The notes: generated by a model from the sequence alone, not told the origin. 64,000 nucleotides of DNA from Pseudomonas sp. FP1742 (GCF_030687145.1 NZ_CP117460.1:1054001-1118000), one strand, 5' to 3'; shown: positions 19,070-28,562, counted from the first letter of the stretch. A program made the numbers and translations.

Positions 19070-19972
19070 ATGGCACTCGCCGAGATCCCGCTGTGTGTCT
19101 GGCGTAAACGCAGTCAGACGTTCGTATTCCGCGGTCAGACCATCCGCTATTGGGCTGCGGGGCAGGGCGAGCCGCTGTTGCTGATCCATGGCTTCCCGAC
19201 CGCCAGTTGGGACTGGCATTACCTGTGGCAACCGCTGGCGCAGCGCTACCGGGTGATCGCCTGCGACATGCTCGGCTTCGGCGATTCGGCCAAGCCGCTG
19301 AATCACGACTACAGCCTGCTGGAACAGGCCGATCTGCAACAGGCGTTACTGGCGCACTTGAACGTCGAGCAACCCGTTCACCTGTTGGCACACGATTATG
19401 GCGACAGCGTGGCCCAGGAGCTCTTGGCCCGGCACTATGAAGCGCGCGCTCATATCGCCAGTTGCGTGTTCCTCAATGGTGGACTGTTTCCCGAAACCCA
19501 TCGCCCGGTGTTGATGCAAAAACTCCTGCTCAGCCCCTTGGGCTGGATGATCGGGCTGGCTTTTAGCCGTGACGCTCTGGTGAAGAGTTTCAAGCAGATC
19601 TTCGGTCCGCAGACCCGGCCCAGCGAAAGTGAACTGGATGATTTCTGGAGCCTGGTCGACAGTAATCACGGGCAACGGATCATGCACAAACTGATCGGTT
19701 ACATACCGCAGCGACGGCTCCAGCGTGAGCGTTGGGTCAGCGCCATGCAGCGCGGCGAGGTGCCGCTGCGCGTTATCGATGGTGAGGTCGATCCGGTTTC
19801 CGGCGCGCACATGGTGGCGCGGTATCGGCAGCTGATTCCCGCCCCGGATACCATCCTGCTGCCCGGGATCGGCCATTACCCACAGATCGAAGCGCCGGCA
19901 CAGGTACTTGAGCACTATCTGGAGTTTCGCGACCGGCTGGTTTTACCGCCGCTCAAAGTGGCGTGTTCCTGA
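19070..19972 (+). CDS. Alpha/beta hydrolase, epoxide-hydrolase/dehalogenase-like
   Basis: A 300-residue alpha/beta hydrolase. The oxyanion motif is HGFPTASWDW (about 40-49). The nucleophile is an aspartate, Asp109 in LLAHDYGDSVAQ, as in epoxide hydrolases and haloalkane dehalogenases rather than the serine of esterases. The catalytic His is in GIGHYPQIEAP (about 265) and the acid is likely in IDGEVDPVS. The aspartate nucleophile favours an epoxide hydrolase; the substrate is unknown. It starts without any gap after the aldolase-family gene. Confidence 0.88.
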   Translation: MALAEIPLCVWRKRSQTFVFRGQTIRYWAAGQGEPLLLIHGFPTASWDWHYLWQPLAQRYRVIACDMLGFGDSAKPLNHDYSLLEQADLQQALLAHLNVEQPVHLLAHDYGDSVAQELLARHYEARAHIASCVFLNGGLFPETHRPVLMQKLLLSPLGWMIGLAFSRDALVKSFKQIFGPQTRPSESELDDFWSLVDSNHGQRIMHKLIGYIPQRRLQRERWVSAMQRGEVPLRVIDGEVDPVSGAHMVARYRQLIPAPDTILLPGIGHYPQIEAPAQVLEHYLEFRDRLVLPPLKVACS

Positions 19973-20081
19973 TTATCCCGCTGCCTTATCGCGCACCATT
20001 CAGCCGCCCCCGTGTTCATTGTGACCGGCAGCCCTGTGCCTGACACTCGCACTCATTGTCCCTGGCCTGCTGGAGTTCCCC

Positions 20082-20993
20082 ATGAATGAGTCTGTGCGCT
20101 TCGAAGATAAAGTCGTGATCGTCACCGGTGCGGGCGGCGGCTTGGGGCGAGCGCATGCATTGCTGTTCGCAAAGCAGGGCGCCAGGGTGCTGGTCAATGA
20201 TCTCGGCGGCTCGGCCCAAGGTGAAGGCGCCAATGCGTCGGCAGCCGATCGAGTGGTGATGGAGATTCGCGAAGCGGGCGGCACCGCCGAGGCCAACCAC
20301 GACTCCGTCACCGACGGTGACAAACTTGTGCAGCACGCCCTCGATACGTTCGGCCGTGTGGATGTCGTGGTGAATAACGCCGGCATCCTGCGGGACAAGA
20401 CCTTTCACAAAATGGACGACAGCGACTGGGACCTGGTTTACCGCGTTCACGTCGAGGGCGCCTACAAGGTTACCCGCGCCGCCTGGCCACACATGCGCGA
20501 GCAAAACTATGGTCGCGTGATCTTCACCGCGTCGACTTCGGGTATCTATGGCAACTTCGGTCAATCCAACTACGGCATGGCCAAGCTTGGCCTCTATGGC
20601 CTGACCCGTACACTGGCCATCGAAGGCCGCAAGAACAACATCCTGGTCAACGCCATCGCCCCCACCGGCGGTACCCGCATGACTGAAGGCTTGATCCCGC
20701 CGCAAGTGTTCGAACAACTCAAACCGGAACTGGTCAGCCCATTGGTGGTGTATCTGGCCAGCGAGCAGTGCCAGGAAACCTCCGGGCTGTTCGAGGTCGG
20801 TGGCGGCTGGATGGGCAAGGTGCGCTGGGAGCGCAGCCTGGGCGCCGGGTTCGATCCGCGGGTCGGTTTCTCACCGGAAGATGTCGCGGCGCATTGGCAG
20901 CAGATCTGCGATTTCGAAGGCGCGGCGCATCCGAAGGACAACATTGAAGCGCTGAAGGAAATGATGGAGAACTTGCAGAAGTACTCCCTATGA
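20082..20993 (+). CDS. SDR oxidoreductase, MFE-2-like 3-hydroxyacyl-CoA dehydrogenase
   Basis: A 303-residue SDR with the features of the dehydrogenase unit of peroxisomal multifunctional enzyme 2. These are TGAGGGLGRAHALLFAKQGA (about 16-35), VNDLGGS, the long insert GEGANASAADRVV, NNAGILRDKTFHKM (about 98), the catalytic Ser in STSGIYGNFGQSNYGMAK with Tyr-Met-Ala-Lys, and the C-terminal GGGWMGKVRWERS. It probably oxidises a 3-hydroxyacyl-CoA or related substrate. GGAG lies about 12 bases before the ATG at 20082. It likely forms a catabolic group with the two preceding genes. Confidence 0.9.
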   Translation: MNESVRFEDKVVIVTGAGGGLGRAHALLFAKQGARVLVNDLGGSAQGEGANASAADRVVMEIREAGGTAEANHDSVTDGDKLVQHALDTFGRVDVVVNNAGILRDKTFHKMDDSDWDLVYRVHVEGAYKVTRAAWPHMREQNYGRVIFTASTSGIYGNFGQSNYGMAKLGLYGLTRTLAIEGRKNNILVNAIAPTGGTRMTEGLIPPQVFEQLKPELVSPLVVYLASEQCQETSGLFEVGGGWMGKVRWERSLGAGFDPRVGFSPEDVAAHWQQICDFEGAAHPKDNIEALKEMMENLQKYSL

Positions 20994-21069
20994 GTGCGCG
21001 ACATCTGGCGGGGCTTGTCTGAGTCCCGTCATCTCCCCCCGATGACTCCCTGCCTGAAAACCGTTCGCC

Positions 21070-21230
21070 CATAAAAAAGGCCGCTGCAAACGCAGCGGCC
21101 AAAGTAAGACGTGGATCCAGGAGCTACAAATCAACGTCAGTGAACACAGGGCGATGAGTCGAAAAATACGCTTCAAATCATCTGGATTCTGTTGCCGATG
21201 GGGGTGGTCTATCATCCCCATCGCTTCATG
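21070..21230 (-). ncRNA. Candidate small RNA ending at the 21079-21100 terminator
   Basis: A strong minus-strand terminator in a 684-bp gap implies a leftward transcript of unknown 5' end. A minus-strand frame through here (to about 21317) encodes a peptide with one hydrophobic stretch, but it runs through the terminator hairpin and beyond, which argues against it being a protein gene. The 5' boundary given is a guess. Confidence 0.35.
21079..21100 (-). terminator. Leftward intrinsic terminator without an assigned gene
   Basis: GGCCGCTGC/GCAGCGGCC arms. The A-run (AAAAAA) sits on the left, so the U-tract is formed only on the minus-strand transcript. No minus-strand protein gene ends here. 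Confidence 0.75.
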
Positions 21231-21345
21231 CTTTCGGCCGTTTGCCGTGAAAGCCCGGTAAGAATAAGGGCTTGAGCGCAAAGGAAAAATAGCGATTCCA
21301 GACATGCAGTGTTGCAATTCGAGTAACAGTTCCGGCTGATCCCTT

Positions 21346-21483
21346 GTAGCAGCTGCCGAGCTCGCGAGGCTGCGTTCGGCTGCGCAGCAGTCGTAAACCC
21401 TGCGTCCACACTGTGCCTGACGGAACGCAATGCCTGATTTTGCGACTGCTTCGCAGCCGAACGCAGCCTTCGGCAGCTGCTAC
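21346..21483. repeat. Large inverted REP-like repeat, second class
   Basis: GTAGCAGCTGCCGA at the left and its mirror TCGGCAGCTGCTAC at the right, with inner GGCTGCGTTCGGCTGCGCAGCAGTCG matched by CGACTGCTTCGCAGCCGAACGCAGCC. It forms a very long imperfect cruciform upstream of the DUF1302 gene. The rest of the 20994-21677 gap shows no gene I can support apart from the candidate RNA. Confidence 0.75.
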
Positions 21484-21677
21484 CCGTCCAACTTCGGCCC
21501 TGCCCCATGCGTTGCGCTGATAACCCTTCATCCAGCCCATCCATACCCTGCGCAAACCACCGCCCCATGCGGGCATTCATCCTTTGGAGGTACAGCGCGA
21601 ATACCTCCTTGGTGCGCTTATCGCTCCCGGCGAGCGGCAGTAGGGTGGGGCCTTCTGTCACTCACCGGGGAAGACGC

Positions 21678-23471
21678 ATGACAAAAACAACAATGCGCGC
21701 CATCTTCAAACCGCAGGCGCTGGCCGCTGCGGTGGCCTTGGGCTGCTGTGCCCAGGCGCAGGCGGTTTCATTCAACATCGGCGAAATCGAGGGGCAGTTC
21801 GATTCCTCGCTTTCCGTCGGCGCAAGCTGGGGCATGCGCGACGCCGACAAGTCGCTGGTGGGCACCGTCAACGGCGGCACCGGCCAGTCTTCGACCGGTG
21901 ATGACGGACGCCTGAACTTCAAGAAAGGCGAGACCTTCTCCAAGATCTTCAAGGGCATCCACGACCTCGAATTGAAGTACGGCGACACCGGTGTATTCGT
22001 CCGTGGCAAGTACTGGTACGACTTCGAGTTGAAGGACGAAGACCGCGAGTTCAAGCAGATCAGCGACAGCGGCCGCAAGGAAGGCGCCAAGTCTTCGGGC
22101 GCACAGATTCTCGATGCGTTCGTCTACCACAACTATTCCATTGCCGATCTGCCGGGCACCGTGCGTGCCGGCAAGCAAGTGGTCAGTTGGGGTGAAAGTA
22201 CCTTCATCGGCAACTCGATCAACAGCATCAACCCGGTCGACGTCTCTGCGTTCCGGCGTCCCGGCGCGGAGATCAAGGAAGGCCTGATACCGGTGAATAT
22301 GCTGTTCGCCTCCCAGGGCCTGACCGATCAACTCACGGTGGAAGGGTTCTACCAACTGGAGTGGGACCAGACTGTCCTCGACAACTGCGGCACCTTCTTC
22401 GGCGTCGATGTGGCAGCGGATGGTTGCAACACCGGTTACACCGTCGGCAGCCCGGCGATTGCCCCGTTGGCACCGCTGGCGTCGGCCTTTGGGCAACCTA
22501 TCCAGGTCACCCGTGAGGGTGTGATCGTGCCCCGTGGCGGCGACCGCGATGCCCGGGATTCGGGGCAGTGGGGCGCAGCCTTGCGCTGGCTCGGTGACGA
22601 CACTGAATACGGCCTCTACTTCATGAACTATCACAGTCGCACACCGACCGTCGGCACCACCACCGCCGGGCTGTCCACATTGGCCAGACTGCCGGGTATG
22701 GTCAGCGCCGCCAACCGTCTGGCCCCGGGCAGCGGTGCGGGCCTGGCGCAAAGCGTGATGCTCGGGCGTGGTCAGTATTACCTCGAATACCCGGAAGACA
22801 TTCGTCTGTACGGCGCAAGCTTCTCCACCACCTTGCCCACCGGCACTGCCTGGACCGGCGAAATCAGCTACCGGCCCAACGCGCCCGTGCAGGTCAACAC
22901 CAACGACCTGACCCTGGCATTGCTCAACCCGATCGCCGGCGGCGCGGCTTCGCCCGTCGCGACCCGGCCAGGTGCCGACAACACCGGTTACCGCCGCAAG
23001 GAAATCACCCAGGTGCAAAGCACCCTGACGCACTTTTTCGATCAAGTGCTGGGCGCCCAACGCCTGACCCTGGTCGGTGAAGCGGCGGTGGTACGGGTCG
23101 GTGGTCTGGAGTCGCGGAGCAAACTGCGTTACGGCCGTGATTCGGTCTACGGCCAGTACGGCTTCGGTGGCGATACCGACGGCTTCGTTACCTCCACCTC
23201 CTGGGGCTACCGCGCCCGGGCGATCCTCGATTACGCCAACGTGATCGGCGGGATCAACCTCAAGCCCAATCTGTCCTGGTCCCATGACGTCGCCGGCTAC
23301 GGTCCCAACGGGCTGTTCAACGAAGGCGCCAAGGCCATCAGCGTCGGCGTCGATGCCGACTACCGCAACACCTACACCGCGAGCTTGAGTTACACCGACT
23401 TTTTCGGCGGGGATTACAACACCCTGACCGACCGCGACTTCGTGGCCTTGAGCTTCGGCGTGAACTTCTGA
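21678..23471 (+). CDS. DUF1302 family outer-membrane protein
   Basis: A 597-residue protein with a signal peptide (cleavage near AQAQA-VSF, about residue 29), N-terminal ISF-like strand VSFNIGEIEGQFDSSLSVGASWGMR, and DUF1302 hallmarks: WSYD-like WYDFELKD, GKQVVSWGESTFIGNSINSI and VSAFRRPGAEIKEGL. The C-terminus ends FVALSFGVNF with a terminal phenylalanine, typical of outer-membrane barrels. DUF1302 and DUF1329 partners are usually encoded together and linked to hydrophobic compound utilisation or export. The ATG at 21678 is chosen because it begins the signal sequence. Confidence 0.9.
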   Translation: MTKTTMRAIFKPQALAAAVALGCCAQAQAVSFNIGEIEGQFDSSLSVGASWGMRDADKSLVGTVNGGTGQSSTGDDGRLNFKKGETFSKIFKGIHDLELKYGDTGVFVRGKYWYDFELKDEDREFKQISDSGRKEGAKSSGAQILDAFVYHNYSIADLPGTVRAGKQVVSWGESTFIGNSINSINPVDVSAFRRPGAEIKEGLIPVNMLFASQGLTDQLTVEGFYQLEWDQTVLDNCGTFFGVDVAADGCNTGYTVGSPAIAPLAPLASAFGQPIQVTREGVIVPRGGDRDARDSGQWGAALRWLGDDTEYGLYFMNYHSRTPTVGTTTAGLSTLARLPGMVSAANRLAPGSGAGLAQSVMLGRGQYYLEYPEDIRLYGASFSTTLPTGTAWTGEISYRPNAPVQVNTNDLTLALLNPIAGGAASPVATRPGADNTGYRRKEITQVQSTLTHFFDQVLGAQRLTLVGEAAVVRVGGLESRSKLRYGRDSVYGQYGFGGDTDGFVTSTSWGYRARAILDYANVIGGINLKPNLSWSHDVAGYGPNGLFNEGAKAISVGVDADYRNTYTASLSYTDFFGGDYNTLTDRDFVALSFGVNF

Positions 23472-23494
23472 TCTGGCTGAGAAGGATGATTTAA

Positions 23495-24862
23495 ATGCGC
23501 AAGATGATTCTGCAATGCGGCGCCCTGGCCCTGAGCCTGTTGGCCGCCAACGTGATGGCGGCGGTCTCGCCGCAAGAAGCTGAAAAGCTCGGCACCACAC
23601 TCACGCCGCTGGGCGCCGAGAAGGCCGGCAACGCCGATGGCTCGATCCCGGCCTGGACCGGTGGCATCCCGAAAAACGCCGGTGCGGTCGACAGCAAAGG
23701 CTTTCTGGCCGACCCGTTCGCCAGTGAAAAACCGCTGTTCACCATCACCGCCGCGACGGTGGATAAATACAAGGACAAGCTCTCGGACGGCCAGGTGGCG
23801 ATGTTCAAGCGCTACCCGGAGACCTACAAAATTCCGGTCTACCCGACCCACCGGACCGTGGCCGTGCCGCCGGAAATCTACGAGTCGGCCAAACGCAGCG
23901 CGCTGAACGTGACCAGCATCAACGACGGTAACGGCCTGGCCAACTTCACTGGCAACCGCTACTACGCGTTCCCGATTCCGAAGAATGGCGTCGAGGTGCT
24001 GTGGAACCACATCACCCGTTACCACGGCGGCAACCTGCGACGCATCATCACCCAGGTGACCCCGCAGACCAACGGCAGCTACACGCCGATCCGCTTCGAG
24101 GAAGAGATCGCCGTACCGCAACTGATGAAGGACCTGGACCCGGACAAAGCCGCCAACGTGCTGACCTTCTTCAAGCAGTCGGTGACCGCGCCGGCGCGGC
24201 TGGCGGGTAACGTATTGCTGGTGCACGAAACCCTCGACCAGGTGAAAGAGCCGCGCCTGGCGTGGATCTACAACGCCGGTCAACGCCGTGTACGTCGTGC
24301 GCCGCAAGTGGCCTACGACGGACCGGGCACCGCCGCCGACGGCCTGCGCACCTCGGACAACTTCGACATGTTCTCCGGCGCGCCGGATCGCTACGACTGG
24401 AAACTGATCGGCAAAAAGGAAATGTACATTCCCTACAACAGTTACAAACTCGACTCGCCGAGCCTCAAGTACGACGACGTGGTGAAAGCCGGGCACATCA
24501 ACCAGGACCTGACCCGCTACGAGTTGCACCGGGTTTGGGAAGTGGTCGGCACGGTCAAGCCGAGTGAGCGGCATATCTACGCCAAACGCCACATGTACCT
24601 CGACGAAGACAGTTGGCAAGTGGCGCTGGTGGATCACTACGACGGTCGCGGCCAACTGTGGCGAGTGGCCGAAGGTCACGCTCAGTATTATTACGATCAC
24701 CAGACCCCGGCCTACACTCTCGAAGCGCTCTACGACATCATTGCCGGCCGATACATTGCCCTGGGCATGAAGAACGAAGAGAAGCACAGTTTCGAATTCG
24801 GCTTCGAGGCCAAGGCTGCCGACTACACGCCATCGGCCCTGCGCGCCGAGGGCGTCCGGTAA
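23495..24862 (+). CDS. DUF1329 domain-containing periplasmic protein
   Basis: A 455-residue protein with a signal peptide (MRKMILQCGALALSLLAANVMAA). DUF1329 signatures include LTPLGAEKAGNADGSIPAWTGG, YPETYKIPVYPTHRT, RAPQVAYDGPGTAADGLRTSD and KKEMYIPYNSYKLD. The family is distantly related to LolB-like lipoprotein carriers; the ligand is unknown. It follows the DUF1302 gene by 23 bases and ends the operon at a terminator. Confidence 0.92.
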   Translation: MRKMILQCGALALSLLAANVMAAVSPQEAEKLGTTLTPLGAEKAGNADGSIPAWTGGIPKNAGAVDSKGFLADPFASEKPLFTITAATVDKYKDKLSDGQVAMFKRYPETYKIPVYPTHRTVAVPPEIYESAKRSALNVTSINDGNGLANFTGNRYYAFPIPKNGVEVLWNHITRYHGGNLRRIITQVTPQTNGSYTPIRFEEEIAVPQLMKDLDPDKAANVLTFFKQSVTAPARLAGNVLLVHETLDQVKEPRLAWIYNAGQRRVRRAPQVAYDGPGTAADGLRTSDNFDMFSGAPDRYDWKLIGKKEMYIPYNSYKLDSPSLKYDDVVKAGHINQDLTRYELHRVWEVVGTVKPSERHIYAKRHMYLDEDSWQVALVDHYDGRGQLWRVAEGHAQYYYDHQTPAYTLEALYDIIAGRYIALGMKNEEKHSFEFGFEAKAADYTPSALRAEGVR

Positions 24863-24886
24863 GGGTTTTGATACATTGGCATCACG

Positions 24887-24913
24887 AAAGGCGACCTGTG
24901 GGTCGCCTTTTTT
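24887..24913 (+). terminator. Intrinsic terminator after DUF1329 gene
   Basis: AGGCGACC and GGTCGCCT arms with a TGTG loop followed by a T run. Confidence 0.9.
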
Positions 24914-25002
24914 ATGGGCGCCAATCAGCGCGCTGAATACCTCTCAACAAGCGGGTGGGAGAGGGTTAGGGTTGTCGGACAATTATAAAAAGGCACGCTG
25001 CA

Positions 25003-27555
25003 ATGACCGCCATGACCCCGTGTCTGGACCGTTCTGGATTCCTGCCCCGCCTGTCTGCTCATCACTTGTCGCGGGCTCGCTTGAGCGAGCCATTACTGGC
25101 CTCCACGGCACGGGTGAAATTGCTCTGCGCCCCCGCCGGCAGTGGCAAGAGTGCGCTGCTCGCCGAGTGTCTGTTGCAGGCGCCGAATCAGTGCCGGGTG
25201 CATTGGTTGCCCTTGTCTGGCGCAGCGTCGAGCGTGGCCGATTTTCGTCATCGTCTGGCTGAGGCGCTGGAGCTGGCCTCGTCGGGCGAAACCGAACTAC
25301 TCAGCTATCTGGCGCGATTGCAGACGCCAACCTGGCTGTTTCTAGATGACTACTGCCGTCTGCCGAACCCCGAGCTGGACTCGTTGCTGGATCGCATGTT
25401 GGCGATCGGCAGCCCGATGCTGACCTGGTGGCTGGGCGCTCGTCGCCGGCCACAATGCAACTGGCCGCGGTTGTTGCTCGATGATGAGTTGTACGAGTGC
25501 GAGAGTATTTCGCTGGCGTTCACGGCAGGTGAAGTCGAGCAGATATTGCAGCCCTGGGTACCGGAGCAGGCCAGCAAGGTGGCCAGTCGGATCATCCAGC
25601 GCACCGGCGGCTGGTGTGCCGGTGTGCGGATTGCGTTGCTGCACAAGTGCGACTGGTCGCGTCAGGACAAACCCCTGGGACGGGCGGACACCTTGCTCGA
25701 TTATCTGGAGCATGAGTTGTTCAGTTCGCTGACGCCTGAGTTGAGCGAGGCCTGGCGCGTGCTGGCTCACTTGCCACGTTTCAATGCCCGACTGTGCGAT
25801 CACCTGTTCGGGGCCGGGGAGGGCGCGCAGTACCTGAGGACCTTGCAAGCACTGGGTTGTTTTATTGAACCCTGGCGCGACTCTACCGACTGGCTGCAGG
25901 TGTTCACCCCGTTCACCCAATTGCTGCGCGATGAGCAATGGCCGGCCGGGCGCTCCTGGCATCGGCGCGCCTGTCAGTGGTTCTGCGCCGAACAGGACTG
26001 GAAATCGGCCTTCGAACAGGCATTGCTCGCCGAGGAGTACGAAGTGGCGGTCAGCCTGTTGCAGCACTTCAGTTTCGAGCATCTGTTCGAGGAGCAGACG
26101 GTGGTGCTGTTGTTGCGTTTGCACGAGCAGCAAGGCGAGGAACTGACACTGGGCAGTCCGCAGTTGGTCGGATTGATTACCGCCGCCTTGTTGTTCGCCG
26201 GACGTTTCGAACAGGCGACCACCTGCATCGCTCGTTTGGCGCATTTCACGCCGCAACCCTCGGCCGTGCTTCAGCGTCGATTGATTGCCCGCTGGCAGTC
26301 CCTGCAGGGTTGGCTACTGCATTTGCAGGGGCGCATGGAGCCTTCTCGCGCGCACTTTCTTGACGCGTTGAGCGCACTCGATCCCGACTGTTGGACGGCG
26401 CGGTTGATGTGTTTGTCGGGGCTGACGCAACAGGCGTTGTTAAGGGGCGAACTCGACGTCGCACATGCTCATAACCGTGAGGCCTTGTGCCTGGCGCGGG
26501 CGCAAGGTTCACTGGTGTTCGAGGGCTTGATGGAGCTCGATCATGCGCAGTTGCTGGAGCAACGAGGCGCGGCGTTACGGGCCGAAAGCCTGCTCTGTGA
26601 CATCAATGAACTGCTCAGTCAGCGTTCGGACCGACCTGCACCCTTGCTGGGGCGAATTGCGTTGCGTCGTGGGCGGCTGGCCATGAGTCTGGGGGCAGAC
26701 GAACACGCTGCCGAACTCTTTCAGACGGGGCTGGACGATTGCTTGCACAACCATGACAAGCGCGTGCTGTATGGGTTTCTCGGTCTGGCGCAACTGGCGG
26801 CCAATCATCGAAATTATGCTGCGGCGTTTGTTCATCTGCGCGACGCCGAACGATTGATGCAGCAGCGGCAGATTCCCGAAACGGTTTATCGGGGTGTACT
26901 GCTGCAAATCAGCAGCCATATCTGGTTGCAGCAGGGGCGCCCCGAGTTGGCCTGCGAAGCCTTGAGTCGGGTGCTCCGTCATTATCATGGCTCCCCCGTG
27001 CGGCAGGCACCGCCAGCGACACTAGAGCTGATACCGGTTCTGGAATACCTGTTGATACTGGCCGAGGTTCATCTAGGACTGGCCCAAGCGCCGCTAGCCC
27101 GGCTCGAGGCCCAGTTGCAATGGGCGCGACAGCGAGGCATGTCGCGACTACAAGCACAGTTGCATTTGGTCATGGCCGAAGTGGCCTGGTTGACCGACGA
27201 CCCGTCTGCTCAGCAGTCGTTGCAGGACGGATTGGCCCTGGTCGAGCGCTGCAACCTCCAACAAGTCTTGTGCGATTTGCAACTACGCCAGCCTGAATTA
27301 CTTGGCACAATCCGTCTTGCCACAACGGGAACCCCTTTGCATGGGGAGACCTTCCCACAAAGTCAATTGAGTCTGCGTGAAATAGAAGTATTGAAGTTAG
27401 TGGCGCAGGGTAATTCCAATCAACAGATTGCCGATCTTCTATTTATTTCATTGCACACCGTTAAAACCCATGCGCGGAGAATTAATGTGAAGTTGGGGGT
27501 GGAGCGAAGAACTCAGGCGGTTGCTCAGGCAAAGTTGTTGGGGATGCTCGGTTAG
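25003..27555 (+). CDS. Large ATP-binding LuxR-family regulator (MalT-like)
   Basis: An 850-residue LAL-type regulator. Walker A APAGSGKSAL is at about 44-53, Walker B-like WLFLDDY at about 108, a long helical TPR-like middle region runs from about 350 to 750, and the C-terminal LuxR helix-turn-helix LSLREIEVLKLVAQGNSNQQ with KTHARRINVKLGVERR ends at 850. These regulators sense small ligands and activate nearby operons. Its position right after the DUF1302/DUF1329 pair, behind a separate terminator, suggests it controls them (inference). Confidence 0.9.
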   Translation: MTAMTPCLDRSGFLPRLSAHHLSRARLSEPLLASTARVKLLCAPAGSGKSALLAECLLQAPNQCRVHWLPLSGAASSVADFRHRLAEALELASSGETELLSYLARLQTPTWLFLDDYCRLPNPELDSLLDRMLAIGSPMLTWWLGARRRPQCNWPRLLLDDELYECESISLAFTAGEVEQILQPWVPEQASKVASRIIQRTGGWCAGVRIALLHKCDWSRQDKPLGRADTLLDYLEHELFSSLTPELSEAWRVLAHLPRFNARLCDHLFGAGEGAQYLRTLQALGCFIEPWRDSTDWLQVFTPFTQLLRDEQWPAGRSWHRRACQWFCAEQDWKSAFEQALLAEEYEVAVSLLQHFSFEHLFEEQTVVLLLRLHEQQGEELTLGSPQLVGLITAALLFAGRFEQATTCIARLAHFTPQPSAVLQRRLIARWQSLQGWLLHLQGRMEPSRAHFLDALSALDPDCWTARLMCLSGLTQQALLRGELDVAHAHNREALCLARAQGSLVFEGLMELDHAQLLEQRGAALRAESLLCDINELLSQRSDRPAPLLGRIALRRGRLAMSLGADEHAAELFQTGLDDCLHNHDKRVLYGFLGLAQLAANHRNYAAAFVHLRDAERLMQQRQIPETVYRGVLLQISSHIWLQQGRPELACEALSRVLRHYHGSPVRQAPPATLELIPVLEYLLILAEVHLGLAQAPLARLEAQLQWARQRGMSRLQAQLHLVMAEVAWLTDDPSAQQSLQDGLALVERCNLQQVLCDLQLRQPELLGTIRLATTGTPLHGETFPQSQLSLREIEVLKLVAQGNSNQQIADLLFISLHTVKTHARRINVKLGVERRTQAVAQAKLLGMLG

Positions 27556-27679
27556 TGTTGGGTTTCTTTGGGTTCGGTTTCTGATGTTGCTGTTTGTTGT
27601 ATATGAAGGAGGCGCTCGCGGAACCGGATTCCAGCGAGCACACGATCCTGGGGTAAGTATTGCGCTCAGTGTCTGACAA

Positions 27680-28474
27680 TCAATCAGCCAGGGCAGGTGG
27701 TTGATACCCCATCCGCCAACTCACGGCCCGCGTCGCTGCCAGCAATCGCTGTGCCGCCGGGCCGTTTTCGTCAGCGTGGAACAGTGAGGTCGGACCGACG
27801 ATGGTCATGACTGCCGCTACATTCCCTACTGCGTTGAATACCGGTGCCGACAACGCATCCACTCCCGGCATCAGCAACCCATGCACATGATGCAGGCCGC
27901 GTTCGCGGATCTGTTCGCATAAGGCCGCATAGGTCTGATCGTCCGCCAAGATGTGGTCAGTGGCGTTGTGAAGTTCCTGATCGCGCAAGTCCACGGTTTC
28001 CCGCTTTGGCAGGTAAGCGCCAAATACCAGGCCAGTGGATGAACTGAGTAACGGCAATACCGAGCCCAATTGCGTGACCACCGTCACCGCCCGCACTGCC
28101 GGTTCGATGTGCACGACCGTCGCGCCCCGATTACCCCACACCGCCAAAAAACAGGTTTCATTCAAATCATCACGCAACTCGGCCAGGGGCAGGGCGGCAA
28201 CTTTCAGCACGTCCATACTGTTCAGAGCTGCCAGGCCCACGCGCAACGCTTCACGGCCCAGGCCGTAGTGGTTGGTGGCGGGGTTCTGTTCGGCAAAACC
28301 GCTGGCGATCAACGCCTGTAGATAACGGTGAACCTTGCTCGCCGGCATCTGAACGTGTTCGGCCAGACGCGACAGCGAGGTCGAGGGCGATAGCTCGGCC
28401 AGTGCCTTGAGGATGTCAGTACCGACCTCGGCCGAGCGGACTTTCTGTTTATCGTTATTGCGCGGCGTTTCCAT
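27680..28474 (-). CDS. hmgR: IclR-family repressor of the homogentisate pathway (HmgR)
   Basis: A 264-residue IclR regulator: N-terminal winged helix (ILKALAELSPSTSLSRLAEH, KVHRYLQALIASGF) and C-terminal effector domain from about 95 (ETCFLAVWGNRGATVVHIEP; SSSTGLVFGAYLP). Divergent from hmgA across 118 bp with a palindromic operator, the arrangement of HmgR, the homogentisate-responsive repressor in P. putida. Identification rests on context plus family. Confidence 0.9.
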   Translation of the reverse strand: METPRNNDKQKVRSAEVGTDILKALAELSPSTSLSRLAEHVQMPASKVHRYLQALIASGFAEQNPATNHYGLGREALRVGLAALNSMDVLKVAALPLAELRDDLNETCFLAVWGNRGATVVHIEPAVRAVTVVTQLGSVLPLLSSSTGLVFGAYLPKRETVDLRDQELHNATDHILADDQTYAALCEQIRERGLHHVHGLLMPGVDALSAPVFNAVGNVAAVMTIVGPTSLFHADENGPAAQRLLAATRAVSWRMGYQPPALAD

Positions 28475-28535
28475 GAAGGCGGTCTGATCCCGGGACGAAT
28501 GGGCGTCTTTATAGCTTGACGGTCAATACCAATCA

Positions 28536-28562
28536 AATTACGTTATGCGTAATTGAATTACG
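28536..28562. promoter_or_regulatory. Probable HmgR operator
   Basis: Perfect palindrome AATTACGTTATGCGTAATT (28536-28554), followed by a third half-site AATTACG (28556-28562). A TTGACG -35-like hexamer lies at 28516-28521, so the palindrome covers the expected -10 and start of the hmgA promoter. Confidence 0.72.

Noticed and set aside
20988..21317. A 109-codon minus-strand frame with a hydrophobic stretch
   Set aside because: It reads straight through a leftward terminator hairpin and ends at the SDR gene stop; a noncoding RNA explains the terminator better.
21768..23600. A 610-codon minus-strand frame opposite the DUF1302 gene
   Set aside because: No ribosome-binding site or family motif; the plus strand has a signal peptide and DUF1302 hallmarks.
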